A model generated the notes under the pieces. That model made no database searches and was not told where the DNA came from. It saw only the letters and a list, made by a program, of their open reading frames with translations. The position numbers and the translations under genes are program-made. Below are positions 23,676 through 34,394 of a stretch of 35,185 nucleotides of DNA, piece by piece. Source of the DNA: an uncultured Pseudomonadota bacterium. Its GTDB lineage: Bacteria; Pseudomonadota; Gammaproteobacteria; CAJXQU01. Where the stretch lies: contig CAJXQU010000020.1 in NCBI GenBank assembly GCA_913058255.1, positions 1-35,185 on the forward strand. Direction: 5' to 3'. Numbering within the stretch: position 1 is the first letter of the stretch; each line of letters starts with the position of its first letter.

Positions 23676-24882
23676 TTTTTTGCTCTTTCGACATAGGCAC
23701 CGACAATATCAGCGCCATAATGATCACGTAGAACTTACCTTCACCCGAATCCAACAACAAGGAATTCAACATACAGCCAGAAATCATTGTCACCAGTAAA
23801 CCATATTGAATATGACGGTATTCTTTATCCAGCCGCGAACTTGATCGCCAGTGCGAATAAAGCAGTCCACAAAGAAGAAACAACCCTATAACCCCAAGCT
23901 GTGCAGTGATCATCATAAACTCATTATGCGGATTATCGGTTGTTCGCAAGCCCTCTTCATCTGCAATAATTTTATATTCCGTCGCTAAACTTCCCGTCCC
24001 ATGCCCGATCAATGGACTCTTTTTCATCACCTTGATTGTTGTCAAATAATATTCAATTCGGTAACGAATACCACTGACGTGGTTATACTCTCCCGGAACG
24101 TGACTTTGTACATCGCTCACACTTTCAGTAATGCGATCTCGAAAATCTGTTGAGGTGAAAAAAGCTAACGCCACTAAAATGGTTAGAGCCCCTCCCGCAC
24201 TGAACAAACCTTTCCAATTAAATTTTTGGTAAAAAAGCAAAAATAACAAACAAGCAAATACGACATAACCTGATCGGCCATTGTTCACGAAAAGTAAGTT
24301 GAAGCATGCCAGTGCCGCTAGAATTGAAAATATCCAGCGCCAAGTCTTATTATGAATCGCTAATTGCACCATCAAATAAAAATAAAAGGCCATAAATATG
24401 CCATGCGCGATACGGCTTTTAAACACCGTATATGCTTGTGATGGATCGTTTCTTGGCTCCAACAGGCTGAAATATCTAAGACAAGAGATCAGTAAAATAA
24501 TGGTCATGCCCAGAGCAAAGCCATAAATAGCCGCTCGTCGCCATTTCTCGGATAACAATAATGAAATGATAATAGGCACAAATAATAATTTCTTATATTT
24601 TCCAAACGTATCGAACGCTGCGGATGCTTCCGCCGATGTGTAGGTCAAGCCAATGGCTAACAATAAAAACAATCCTAACGCCCATAACGAAATGGAGCTT
24701 TGACCGATAGTTCTAAATTTCTCACCAAAATTTCCACTGAGCAACCAGAACAATAATAAAAGGCCTGTTGATATACTCATCATCGCCGTACTCATAGGAA
24801 TAGAGAATGCCGATGCCACTACCATTGCTTTCGCGGCTGTGTCAAAGCGCGGCTTTAGATTTTCTTGATACCAATAGATCAT
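23662..24882 (-). CDS. waaL: O-antigen ligase-like WaaL
   Basis: This inner-membrane protein of 406 residues has about ten hydrophobic helices and the Wzy_C/O-antigen ligase signature. The periplasmic loop includes a RYRIEYYLTTIKVMKKSPLIGHGTG segment and the family's TDNPHNEFMM motif, with H in the conserved PHN. It would join O-antigen to the lipid A core. It lies opposite the neighbouring transferases, and its 3' end overlaps that of the heptosyltransferase III-like gene by 14 bases. It starts near the divergent intergenic region before the waaE-like gene. Confidence 0.88.
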   Translation of the reverse strand: MIYWYQENLKPRFDTAAKAMVVASAFSIPMSTAMMSISTGLLLLFWLLSGNFGEKFRTIGQSSISLWALGLFLLLAIGLTYTSAEASAAFDTFGKYKKLLFVPIIISLLLSEKWRRAAIYGFALGMTIILLISCLRYFSLLEPRNDPSQAYTVFKSRIAHGIFMAFYFYLMVQLAIHNKTWRWIFSILAALACFNLLFVNNGRSGYVVFACLLFLLFYQKFNWKGLFSAGGALTILVALAFFTSTDFRDRITESVSDVQSHVPGEYNHVSGIRYRIEYYLTTIKVMKKSPLIGHGTGSLATEYKIIADEEGLRTTDNPHNEFMMITAQLGVIGLFLLCGLLYSHWRSSSRLDKEYRHIQYGLLVTMISGCMLNSLLLDSGEGKFYVIIMALILSVPMSKEQKITNV

Positions 24883-25043
24883 TCGTTTACCGATTAATAA
24901 TGAGTATATTCTTACCGTGAGATATCAACCTCAATGTAAAAAAAGGATGATAAAACGGCTGAATTTATATGATTTTAATTGTCTGTAGACGAGCAACAGT
25001 GTATACATTATCCAACTAATTTTATACATCACAATAAAATAAT

Positions 25044-25793
25044 ATGCCTACATTAAGCGTCACCATTATCACCAAAAACGAAGCCGAAGATATTCGACAA
25101 TGCCTAACTTCCGTCGCTTGGGTGGATGAGATTATCGTGATGGATTCGGGTAGTGAAGATGAAACCCTCTCCATTTGCCGTGAGTTTACCGATCAGGTTT
25201 TCGTTGATACTGACTGGCAGGGTTTCGGGGTCCAAAAAAATCGTGCATTGGCTAAAGCAACATCTGATTGGGTTTTATCGTTAGATGCCGATGAAGTTAT
25301 TAGCGTCGAACTCGCTGAAGAGATCAAATCAGCGATGACTTCTGAGCCGAATATTTACGAGCTGCCCAGACTTTCGACATTTTGTGGTAAAGAAATTAAA
25401 CACAGCGGTTGGTGGCCAGACTATGTCGCGCGCCTCTTCCCAAAGGGTAAAGCACATTTCAGCGATGATAAGGTTCATGAACGTTTGGTATTTAAAGGTG
25501 AAGCTTCGCAATTACAGAACCCGCTCAAACATAATACCGCTCCCAACCTCCATGATGTATTAGAGAAAATGAATCGCTACTCTTCTATCGGGGCAGAAAA
25601 AAAACATCAAGATGGAAAGTCTTCTAGCCTTTTCAAAGCAATCAGTCATGGACTTTGGGCATTCCTATGGAGCTATTTTGGTCGTGCTGGTTTTCTTGAT
25701 GGCCGTGAAGGGTTTATCTTGGCCGTAACTAAGGCCGAGAACTCTTATTATCGCTATCTAAAAATCATGTATTTAAACGAAAGCAAAAAATAG
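25044..25793 (+). CDS. WaaE-like GT2 LPS-core glycosyltransferase
   Basis: This GT2-family transferase of 249 residues has the fold's nucleotide-binding start (LSVTIITKNEAEDIRQCL), the VMDSGSEDETLSICREF motif, the DxD-like SLDADEV near residue 80, and a characteristic HSGWWPDYVARLFPKGKAHFSDDKVHERL region. The WaaE/KdtX group adds a glucose to the first heptose of the core. It is 8 bases upstream of waaC, so the two are co-transcribed. No good ribosome binding site precedes the ATG. Confidence 0.88.
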   Translation: MPTLSVTIITKNEAEDIRQCLTSVAWVDEIIVMDSGSEDETLSICREFTDQVFVDTDWQGFGVQKNRALAKATSDWVLSLDADEVISVELAEEIKSAMTSEPNIYELPRLSTFCGKEIKHSGWWPDYVARLFPKGKAHFSDDKVHERLVFKGEASQLQNPLKHNTAPNLHDVLEKMNRYSSIGAEKKHQDGKSSSLFKAISHGLWAFLWSYFGRAGFLDGREGFILAVTKAENSYYRYLKIMYLNESKK

Positions 25794-25801
25794 TAATAAA
25801 T

Positions 25802-26764
25802 ATGCGAATACTCATCGTTAAAACGTCGTCTTTAGGTGATGTCGTACACATGTTGCCAGCCATTACTGATGCTGCGCGAGCAATTCCAAACCTTACGGTT
25901 GATTGGGTTGTCGAAGAAAACTTTCAAGCGGTGCCTAGCTGGCATCCGAACGTTAACCAGATCTTTCCGGTGGCGATTCGTCGCTGGCGTAAGTGCTTAC
26001 TTTCTCCAACGACATTCAAAGAAATTAAGAACTCAAGAAATCAAATTCGCGCCATAGAATATGATGCCATCATCGACTCTCAAGGACTCTTTAAAAGTTC
26101 AATACTGACACATTGGGCCAATGGGCCACGCTTTGGTTACGACAAGAACAGCGCGCGCGAGCCTATGTCCCGTTGGGCCTATGATCAGCATTTAAATGTT
26201 TCCCGAGAGCTCCACGCAATTGAACGAAATCGTCAGATCACATCGAAAGCCTTAGGCTACTCTTCTGCGGAACTGGCTCTCAGCTATGGACTGGACAATT
26301 TAATCGAGAGGCTCCCTGCAACGCTCGAATTGAAGCTTCCTGAAAACTATGTCATCGGCCTGCATGGCACCAGTCGACCCGACAAAGAATGGGCAGAAAA
26401 AAACTGGACTGAACTCTCAACTTGGCTTGATCAGCAAGCAACACCTTTGATCTTGCCTTGGGGAAATCAACGTGAGCATGATCGAGCTCATAGAATCGCA
26501 GAAAACAGCAATGCGGTGGTTTTACCTAAGCTTGATCTGAATAGTCTTGCACAAATAATCAGTGGTGCCAGTGCCGTCGTCGGAATGGACACTGGACTCA
26601 TGCATATTGCCGCTGCTTTAGCCAAACCTGGCGTGGCGATTTACCCCGTCACTCAACCTGCATTAACAGGAGTTTGCTCGGAGACCCAAGCGCCAGCGAT
26701 CACAAACTTTGAAGGTTTAGTATCCAGCGAAATGGTGATTGAACAACTGAAGGTTTACAGCTGA
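25802..26764 (+). CDS. waaC: ADP-heptose:LPS heptosyltransferase I
   Basis: This GT9 enzyme attaches the first heptose to Kdo of the LPS inner core. The 320 residues match WaaC, with MRILIVKTSSLGDVVHMLPA at the start, the D..VDWVVEENFQAV region, SQGLFKSS, GLHGTSRPDKEWAEKNW, and the late VVGMDTGLMHIAAALAKPGVAIY. The substrate pocket motifs are complete. It follows the GT2 gene by 8 bases and closes the cluster. No waaA gene is in the window. Confidence 0.95.
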   Translation: MRILIVKTSSLGDVVHMLPAITDAARAIPNLTVDWVVEENFQAVPSWHPNVNQIFPVAIRRWRKCLLSPTTFKEIKNSRNQIRAIEYDAIIDSQGLFKSSILTHWANGPRFGYDKNSAREPMSRWAYDQHLNVSRELHAIERNRQITSKALGYSSAELALSYGLDNLIERLPATLELKLPENYVIGLHGTSRPDKEWAEKNWTELSTWLDQQATPLILPWGNQREHDRAHRIAENSNAVVLPKLDLNSLAQIISGASAVVGMDTGLMHIAAALAKPGVAIYPVTQPALTGVCSETQAPAITNFEGLVSSEMVIEQLKVYS

Positions 26765-26971
26765 GCTGACGCTTACGTGTTAAAAATAAGTAAAAGAGTA
26801 CTCGTTGAATATTGTCGTCTTGATATAGGTTCATACCTTAATCACACCCTATATTAAAAGCTATTTATAACCAAAATTACGCCTTTAATCCTCTATACGG
26901 CTTGATCATATCTGCAAGAGGTTAAGGCGAGATGACAATAATGAAAACACTTGAAAAGTGGAAGTTTGTAT

Positions 26972-27000
26972 AAAAAACTGCCGCCGCTCGACGACAGTTT
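26972..27000 (-). terminator. Rho-independent terminator of the glnE-ilvE block
   Basis: On the minus strand, AAACTGTCG pairs with CGGCAGTTT (9 bp, one G-T pair) and is followed by a run of six T just after the zinc-finger gene's stop. It ends the glnE-ilvE-zinc finger transcript. Confidence 0.85.
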
Positions 27001-27004
27001 TAGC

Positions 27005-27193
27005 TTACTTTTCAGTGACTAGTTTGTAATTTGTTCCGCAATATGAGCACTTCGCTTCACCCGCTTCGTTCATCGGCAGAAACACCCGTGGATGTGAATT
27101 CCACAATGGCGTATTAGGCATTGGACAGTGTATCGGTAAATTAGACTGACTCACTTCAATGACTTCTTCTGTTTCTGCTGATTTTTCACTCAT
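27005..27193 (-). CDS. zf-CHCC zinc-finger protein
   Basis: This 62-residue protein has the C-x10-H-x14-C-x2-C pattern at C23, H34, C49 and C52 (HCPMPNTPLW...HPRVFLP...CSYCGTNY). That matches the zf-CHCC family, related to a mitochondrial complex I accessory subunit. It starts at the ATG that overlaps the ilvE stop (TAATG), which ties it to ilvE by translational coupling. A longer reading at 27211 would extend back inside ilvE and lacks support. A terminator follows the stop. Its role is unknown; zinc binding is expected. Confidence 0.9.
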   Translation of the reverse strand: MSEKSAETEEVIEVSQSNLPIHCPMPNTPLWNSHPRVFLPMNEAGEAKCSYCGTNYKLVTEK

Positions 27194-28113
27194 TAGACAT
27201 AATCCAACCATTCTGGGTTTTCTGATCGGCGTCCATGTACTTGATCAAAATACATTGTTTGTAGCTTTTCAGAAATCGGTCCACGAGAACCTTCACCAAT
27301 CATTCGGCCATCCAACTCTCTAATCGGTGTCACTTCAGCTGCCGTGCCACAGAAAAAGGCTTCATCACAAATATAAACTTCATCTCGTGTGATACGTTTT
27401 TCTTTCACCTCAACGCCAATCTCAGCGGCTAACGTCATGATCGTGTCGCGGGTAATACCTTCTAACGCTGACGTCAGATCAGGTGTATAGATCACACCGT
27501 TTCGGATGATAAAAATATTCTCACCACTACCTTCGGCAACATAACCTTCATTATCAAGCAACAAAGCTTCATCGCAACCGCACTCTAGCGCTTCCTGCAG
27601 AGCCAACATAGAGTTTATATAGTTGCCATTCGCTTTAGCTTTACACATGGTGATATTCACATGATGCCGCGTGTAAGAAGATGTGCGCACTTTAATACCT
27701 CTTTCAAGTGCTTCTTTGCCCATATATGCACCCCATTCCCATGCGGCGACCATGACGTGTACGTTTAAATTATCCGCACGCAAGCCCATGCCTTCCGATC
27801 CATAAAAGCACATGGGCCGTAGGTAAGCTGAATCTAAGTTATTGTCTTTAACGACATCCAAACAGACTTGATTGATCGTCTTCTTATCGTACGGCATATC
27901 CATACGCATAATATGTGCTGAGCGGAACAACCGATCGGTATGTTCTTGCAGGCGAAAAATCGCTGTGCCCTTTTCAGCATGATAAGCACGCACGCCTTCA
28001 AAGACGCCCATGCCATAGTGCAGTGTGTGTGTAAGTACGTGAGTTTTTGCTTCGCGCCAAGGAACCATTTCTCCGTCTAACCAGATCACTCCGTCTCGAT
28101 CGGCCATTGTCAT
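27193..28113 (-). CDS. ilvE: Branched-chain amino-acid aminotransferase
   Basis: This PLP enzyme catalyses the last transamination of isoleucine, valine and leucine synthesis. The 306 residues match class IV aminotransferases, with YGMGVFEGVRAY near residue 32, the lysine region CKAKANGNYINSMLA, the SGENIFII loop and the AFFCGTAAEVTPI end. The start MADRDGVIWLDGEMVPWREAKTHVLTHTLHYG fits; the ORF's earlier MT is also possible. It sits 28 bases after glnE, and its stop overlaps the zinc-finger gene. The IlvA gene elsewhere in the window serves the same pathway. Confidence 0.96.
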   Translation of the reverse strand: MTMADRDGVIWLDGEMVPWREAKTHVLTHTLHYGMGVFEGVRAYHAEKGTAIFRLQEHTDRLFRSAHIMRMDMPYDKKTINQVCLDVVKDNNLDSAYLRPMCFYGSEGMGLRADNLNVHVMVAAWEWGAYMGKEALERGIKVRTSSYTRHHVNITMCKAKANGNYINSMLALQEALECGCDEALLLDNEGYVAEGSGENIFIIRNGVIYTPDLTSALEGITRDTIMTLAAEIGVEVKEKRITRDEVYICDEAFFCGTAAEVTPIRELDGRMIGEGSRGPISEKLQTMYFDQVHGRRSENPEWLDYV

Positions 28114-28141
28114 TTTTCTTTTCCTCTTACATGTCTAAATT

Positions 28142-31006
28142 TTAATTTTCTATTAATCTTTCCCAGATTTTTGTTACGCCATGACGAAATTCTAAATAGT
28201 CTGACTCAGATACAACAGCATCGTTGCCCTGTAGTGCTAATCGATGACCATCCGCTCGGTAGCTAAAATAGGCATCTTTTAATAAAATCGCCTCTTCTCT
28301 TTTCAACAAGCTCAAATCAGCAAGGCTCTCAAACAACCGAAGATTATCAGTAAACTCCAACAGTTCTTCGTGTTCTGCCGCCCAGCGCAACACACTATAT
28401 TGCACTATAAACTCAATGTCGGCCATACCTCCAAGTCCTTGTTTTAGGTCAAACGTTCCCTTAACCCTTTTATCCAGACTCTCACGCATCTTCTCGCGCA
28501 TCTCTCGAACGTCTTTTTTCAAGACATTCTCATCTCTTTTATTCGACAAGATCTGTCTACGAATGTCATTAAAAGTATCAACAATAACCTGTTTCCCAGA
28601 AGTCGACCGAGCCCGAACTAAAGCTTGATGTTCCCATGTCCATGCTTTCTCATGCTGGTAATCTGCAAATGTGTCCATGCTGGTAACTAAAAAACCTGAC
28701 AATCCACTCGGCCGTAACCGCGTATCAATCTCATAAGTACGTCCTGCTTGAGTCATCACCGTTAGGATATGAATCAAACGCTGGCCAAAACGATTGAAAA
28801 AGACACTATTATCAACCTGTTTCTCACCGTTAGTATATTGCTCGTTACCCGTACTGTCGTGAAGAAAAACCACGTCTAAATCCGAGCTAAAACCCAGCTC
28901 ATATCCACCCAACTTGCCATAACCTATAATCGCAAAGTTGGCCATTCTTTTCTGGCCATTCTCTACACAGAAAGGCTCCCCAAATCGTTGTGTATTTTCT
29001 CGATAGGCTATTCCTGCAGCAGCGGTTAGTACTTCCTCAGCAATGTAAGTTAAGTGATTACTCACTTCAGCTAAAGGTAAATGTCCTGATATATCTGCTG
29101 CCGCCACTCGTAATATCTGCGAATGGCGAAAGTGCCGTAGCGTGTCCATTTGCCGTTCTAAATCATCTTGAGGCAAATACATTAATTGATCGTTCAGAAG
29201 TATCGAAAGCTCTTCTTGATCCGGAGGTGAATAAAGACTATCACGATCAATTAACTCATCTAATAAAATGGGCTGACTCGCGATGTAATCAGCAATCCAA
29301 GGACTTGCAGCGCAAAGTTCTATTAACCTTAATAATGCCTTTGGATGTTCTGATAAAAGTGATAGGTAGACGCTACGTTTTGCGATCACAGCGATTAAAT
29401 GAAAAACCCGCTCTAATGTAACAATCTGCTTTTCATGGGCAACACCCGCAACCATTTCTAAGGCTGATGGCATCAAACGATCAAGACGTCTTTGTGCTTC
29501 TGAACTTAATTTTTCAAGCCCGTAATGATTCCTCAACTGCTCAATCATGCGCAAAACTTGCTCTACTTCACAGAACCCTACTTTCTCAAGCTGCTCTAAC
29601 ACCAAATCAGCATCGGTCTCATCTAACCAAATACCCGTTAAAGTCTCTGACTCTTCCGCTTCATCGTCATCAGCGGTTCGCAGCAACTGTGAAAAATGTT
29701 CAGAAACTCTGTCGCGATGTTTTGCAAGCGCTAGCAAAAAGTCTTCCCAGCTATCAAAATCCATTCCGAAAGCCACCCGAGCCTGATCAAGCTCTGACGT
29801 CGGTAATGCTTGCGTTTGTTGATCCGCAATTTCTTGAATACGATGTTCGGTATTCCGCAAAAAGATATAAGCCTCTCGAAGCTCATTCCCTTCATCGTCG
29901 CTAATCATTTCCAACGCTAGAAGTGTATTCAATACTTCTAGTATTTTCCGAGTCTGTAAGCGTGGCTCTCGACCTCCACGTAGCAGTTGAAACGTTTGGC
30001 CGATAAATTCAATTTCCCTAATCCCACCATGGCCTAGCTTCACATCGGTTGTAATCCCCTTGCGTAAAACTTCACGATTAATCATCGCTTTCATTTCACG
30101 AATGGACTGATAAGCGCCATAATCCAAATAACGACGAAAGACAAAGGGGAGCAGCATCTTCATCAACTCTGCCCCAGCAATCTTATCGCCTGCTGCAATA
30201 TTCGCTTTGATCATCGCGTAGCGCTCCCAATCACGGGCGTGCGTCACATAGTACTCTTCCATCGCATCAAAATTTAATGCTAATGCGCCGCTCTCTCCAA
30301 ACGGCCGGAGACGCATATCCATCCGAAACACAAAGCCATCTGCCGTGATTTCGTTAAACGCTTTAATCAATTGCTTGCCGAGACGGATAAAGAACTCTTG
30401 ATTATCCAGTGATTTCTTCTTCCCTATCTTTTCCACATTGGTTTGGCCTGCTTCAGGAAAAGCAAAAATCAGATCAATATCTGATGAAAAATTCAGCTCA
30501 TGCGCGCCTAGTTTTCCCATCGCAATAATGACCATTTTCTGAGGCGTGCCATTGGTGCTTTCTGGTTCACCAAAACGATCAGCCAAGCGTTTATGCAGCC
30601 AGCTTTGAGTGTGATCAAGCATCTCCTCGGCAAGCAAAGAGAGATCGCTCATGGTCTCTTCTAACTCAGCCAAGTTAACAATATCGCGCCATGCAATACG
30701 CACCATTTCACGATTTCTAAAACAACGAAGCGCGATCATCAGATCATCCTCTTCGTTAATATTCGCTAAAATCACCGCCAAACGAGAACTATATGCCTGA
30801 CGAGAAAAAGATTGCTTTATGTCTCCACTACTCATTAAGCTTCTGAACTGTTCAGGGCTACGAAGACAGTAATTACTCACAAACTGACTACAAGCCAGCA
30901 CTTTACGGGCTTCTAGTGATGAAAGGGAAGAAAAAAGATCGGACTCCATATCTTCTTCAAGATGGAGAATTTCTTTATTTAAAATCGCGGGAAGTTTATT
31001 TTTCAT
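28142..31006 (-). CDS. glnE: Glutamine synthetase adenylyltransferase/deadenylase
   Basis: This 954-residue bifunctional enzyme adds and removes AMP on glutamine synthetase in response to PII. Two nucleotidyltransferase domains are visible: the N-terminal deadenylase with GKLGAHELNFSSDIDLIF (about 160-178) and the C-terminal adenylyltransferase with GYGKLGGYELGFSSDLDVVF (about 695-715). Each is followed by the expected RMDMRLRPFGESGALA- or EIDTRLRPSGLSGFLV-type motif. The size matches GlnE. It heads a minus-strand unit with ilvE, 28 bases apart. Its region carries several antisense open frames that are shadows. Confidence 0.97.
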   Translation of the reverse strand: MKNKLPAILNKEILHLEEDMESDLFSSLSSLEARKVLACSQFVSNYCLRSPEQFRSLMSSGDIKQSFSRQAYSSRLAVILANINEEDDLMIALRCFRNREMVRIAWRDIVNLAELEETMSDLSLLAEEMLDHTQSWLHKRLADRFGEPESTNGTPQKMVIIAMGKLGAHELNFSSDIDLIFAFPEAGQTNVEKIGKKKSLDNQEFFIRLGKQLIKAFNEITADGFVFRMDMRLRPFGESGALALNFDAMEEYYVTHARDWERYAMIKANIAAGDKIAGAELMKMLLPFVFRRYLDYGAYQSIREMKAMINREVLRKGITTDVKLGHGGIREIEFIGQTFQLLRGGREPRLQTRKILEVLNTLLALEMISDDEGNELREAYIFLRNTEHRIQEIADQQTQALPTSELDQARVAFGMDFDSWEDFLLALAKHRDRVSEHFSQLLRTADDDEAEESETLTGIWLDETDADLVLEQLEKVGFCEVEQVLRMIEQLRNHYGLEKLSSEAQRRLDRLMPSALEMVAGVAHEKQIVTLERVFHLIAVIAKRSVYLSLLSEHPKALLRLIELCAASPWIADYIASQPILLDELIDRDSLYSPPDQEELSILLNDQLMYLPQDDLERQMDTLRHFRHSQILRVAAADISGHLPLAEVSNHLTYIAEEVLTAAAGIAYRENTQRFGEPFCVENGQKRMANFAIIGYGKLGGYELGFSSDLDVVFLHDSTGNEQYTNGEKQVDNSVFFNRFGQRLIHILTVMTQAGRTYEIDTRLRPSGLSGFLVTSMDTFADYQHEKAWTWEHQALVRARSTSGKQVIVDTFNDIRRQILSNKRDENVLKKDVREMREKMRESLDKRVKGTFDLKQGLGGMADIEFIVQYSVLRWAAEHEELLEFTDNLRLFESLADLSLLKREEAILLKDAYFSYRADGHRLALQGNDAVVSESDYLEFRHGVTKIWERLIEN

Positions 31007-31223
31007 ACTTCTTTATTTATTACTGAATAACAGTCACAGCGGGTCAAATATAAACATGACAATCAACCATGATCAAGTTAGTGGTAATTTTGCCGATAGT
31101 CACTGTGTGGGAATATTACATGAAAAAAATGCATTCAAATATGATCACAATTTATTTATAAACTCAGAACGATTCATTTTACACTGATCACCTACAAATA
31201 CTCATTATGCTAAGGACAATTAC

Positions 31224-32144
31224 ATGAATAGATCAAAAAAACTCATCCCTCTACTCTTTCTAGTTTCGACAATACCACAAGTTGCTTATGCAGAATCTAT
31301 GGGCTCTTTTGAAGAAATCACCGCGCTTGCAGAACAAGGCGATGCAAAAGCTCAACTAGAACTTGGCCAAATCTACGACGTTGGTGATGACCTAGCAGAA
31401 GATAATGTCAAAGCAGTAAAATGGTTCAAGAAGGCTGCCGACCAAGGTAATGCAGAGGCCCAATATGAACTAGCGCTGATGTACGATAATGGTGAAGGGG
31501 TTGAGCAGGACTATACCAAGTCGTTTGAACTGTACAAAACATCTGCTGAACAAGGGCATGCACCCGCTCAATACAACCTTGGTGTCTGCTATGACGATGG
31601 AGAAGGAGTTGAGCAAGACTATGAAAAAGCTGCCCACTGGTATCTGAAAGCCGCTGAACAGGGCGACATCGACTCACAATATAACCTTGGCCTGCTTCAT
31701 GAAGAAGGTGATGGGGTAGAACAAAGTTTTTCAAAAGCCGCTGAATGGTATCTGAAAGCAGCTGAGCAAGGTGATGCTTTTGCACAATATAACCTTGGTA
31801 TTTTATATGATGATGGCAACGGCGTACCGCAAGATAAAAAGCTTGCTGCTATGTGGTACGCAAAAGCCGCTGAGCAAGGTGACTCCGATGCACAGTTCAA
31901 CTTAGCCGTTTGTTATGACGAAGGTGAAGGTGTCCCCCTTGACGATAAAAAAGCCGTTTACTGGTATACCCAATCAGCTGACCAAGGTGACTCTGATGCG
32001 CAATACAACTTAGCCTTAATGTACTTGCATGGCGAAGGCACCAAACAAAACAAAAATAAAGCCATCGAGTTATTGAAGCTAAGCGCTGAACAAGGCGATG
32101 AAGATGCACTTGAGGAATTAAAAGAATTAAATATCGAACTTTAA
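31224..32144 (+). CDS. Exported Sel1-repeat protein
   Basis: This 306-residue protein has a signal peptide (about 1-23, ending AYA) and then seven complete 36-residue Sel1 repeats plus a partial eighth, each of the form A(E/D)QGD..AQ.NL...Y..GEGV.QD...A..WY. The repeats are acidic and form a solenoid for protein-protein contacts. It should be periplasmic. An AAGGA ribosome binding site precedes the ATG. Sel1 proteins act as scaffolds in several settings, but nothing here reveals the partner. A terminator is shared with the convergent groEL. Confidence 0.9.
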   Translation: MNRSKKLIPLLFLVSTIPQVAYAESMGSFEEITALAEQGDAKAQLELGQIYDVGDDLAEDNVKAVKWFKKAADQGNAEAQYELALMYDNGEGVEQDYTKSFELYKTSAEQGHAPAQYNLGVCYDDGEGVEQDYEKAAHWYLKAAEQGDIDSQYNLGLLHEEGDGVEQSFSKAAEWYLKAAEQGDAFAQYNLGILYDDGNGVPQDKKLAAMWYAKAAEQGDSDAQFNLAVCYDEGEGVPLDDKKAVYWYTQSADQGDSDAQYNLALMYLHGEGTKQNKNKAIELLKLSAEQGDEDALEELKELNIEL

Positions 32145-32224
32145 AAATGGTTAGATAGACTTTTAGCTTGAGGTAACTCAATAAGGCTTGGATCACTCTA
32201 AAGCCTAACTCAACTATAAAAAAA

Positions 32225-32258
32225 GCCCCGACATCGTTCGATATCGGGGCTTTTTTAT
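32225..32258. terminator. Bidirectional terminator between the Sel1 gene and groEL
   Basis: GCCCCGACATCG and CGATATCGGGGC form a 12-bp stem with one mismatch and a two-base loop, flanked by A and T runs on the two sides. It serves the plus-strand Sel1 gene and the minus-strand groEL. Confidence 0.9.
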
Positions 32259-32298
32259 AACGTGCGATCAGGCTATAAATAGCCCGAAGCAGCGCGGT

Positions 32299-33954
<1,656 letters not shown>

Positions 33955-33990
33955 TTAAATTTTTAAAATCGATGAAGGTTTATCAGTTAA

Positions 33991-34278
33991 TTACTCGATA
34001 ACACCCATGATGTCTTCTTCACGCATAACAACGACTTCTTCACCGTTGATCTTGATTTCTGTGCCAGAATATTTACCGAATAAAACAGTATCACCAACCT
34101 TCACATCTAATGCTTGCACAGCACCTTGATCGTTAGCTTTACCAGGACCTGCAGCGATGACTTCACCACGCATTGGTTTTTCAGTAGCAGAATCAGGAAG
34201 GACGATGCCACCTGCGCTTGTAGTTTCTTCTTCCATGCGACGTACGATGACGCGATCATGTAACGGACGGATATTCAT
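33991..34278 (-). CDS. groES: Co-chaperonin GroES (10 kDa)
   Basis: This 95-residue lid protein caps GroEL. It has the standard [13 protein letters not shown] start, the mobile loop [15 protein letters not shown] and the [13 protein letters not shown] and [17 protein letters not shown] end. A clear AGGAG ribosome binding site precedes the ATG. The upstream region has stacked heat-shock control elements (see the following entries), so groESL is expected to be induced by heat and repressed by HrcA. Confidence 0.98.
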   Translation of the reverse strand: MNIRPLHDRVIVRRMEEETTSAGGIVLPDSATEKPMRGEVIAAGPGKANDQGAVQALDVKVGDTVLFGKYSGTEIKINGEEVVVMREEDIMGVIE

Positions 34279-34327
34279 CTTTTAAGATCTCCTAAAACAG
34301 ATAAAAATTAAACAAATCGAACAATTG

Positions 34328-34354
34328 TTAGCACTCTATGGTGATGGGTGCTAA
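34328..34354 (-). promoter_or_regulatory. CIRCE operator (HrcA binding site)
   Basis: The inverted repeat TTAGCACTC-N9-GGGTGCTAA matches the CIRCE consensus TTAGCACTC-N9-GAGTGCTAA with one mismatch. It lies between the groES promoter elements and the start codon (50 bases upstream of the ATG), where HrcA would block transcription. HrcA itself is not in the window. Confidence 0.93.
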
Positions 34355-34381
34355 TTATAGGTTTGCATATGGGGGTGTCAA
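34354..34381 (-). promoter_or_regulatory. Sigma70-type groES promoter
   Basis: On the minus strand, TTGACA (34376-34381) and TATAAT (34354-34359) are both perfect and separated by 16 bases. The -10 abuts the CIRCE operator. Confidence 0.85.
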
Positions 34382-34394
34382 GCAGGACTTCAAG
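34367..34394 (-). promoter_or_regulatory. Sigma32-type heat-shock promoter of groES
   Basis: On the minus strand, CTTGAAG (34388-34394) and CCCCATAT (34367-34374) are separated by 13 bases. This is a near-ideal RpoH promoter that overlaps the sigma70 promoter. Confidence 0.88.

Noticed and set aside
28990-29904. Long open frames on the plus strand inside glnE
   Set aside because: They are antisense to a highly conserved enzyme, lack good ribosome binding sites and have no family resemblance; they are shadows.
31224-32144. Tandem DNA repeats in the Sel1 gene as a mobile or CRISPR-like array
   Set aside because: The 108-base periodicity comes from the 36-residue protein repeats and the copies diverge at the DNA level.
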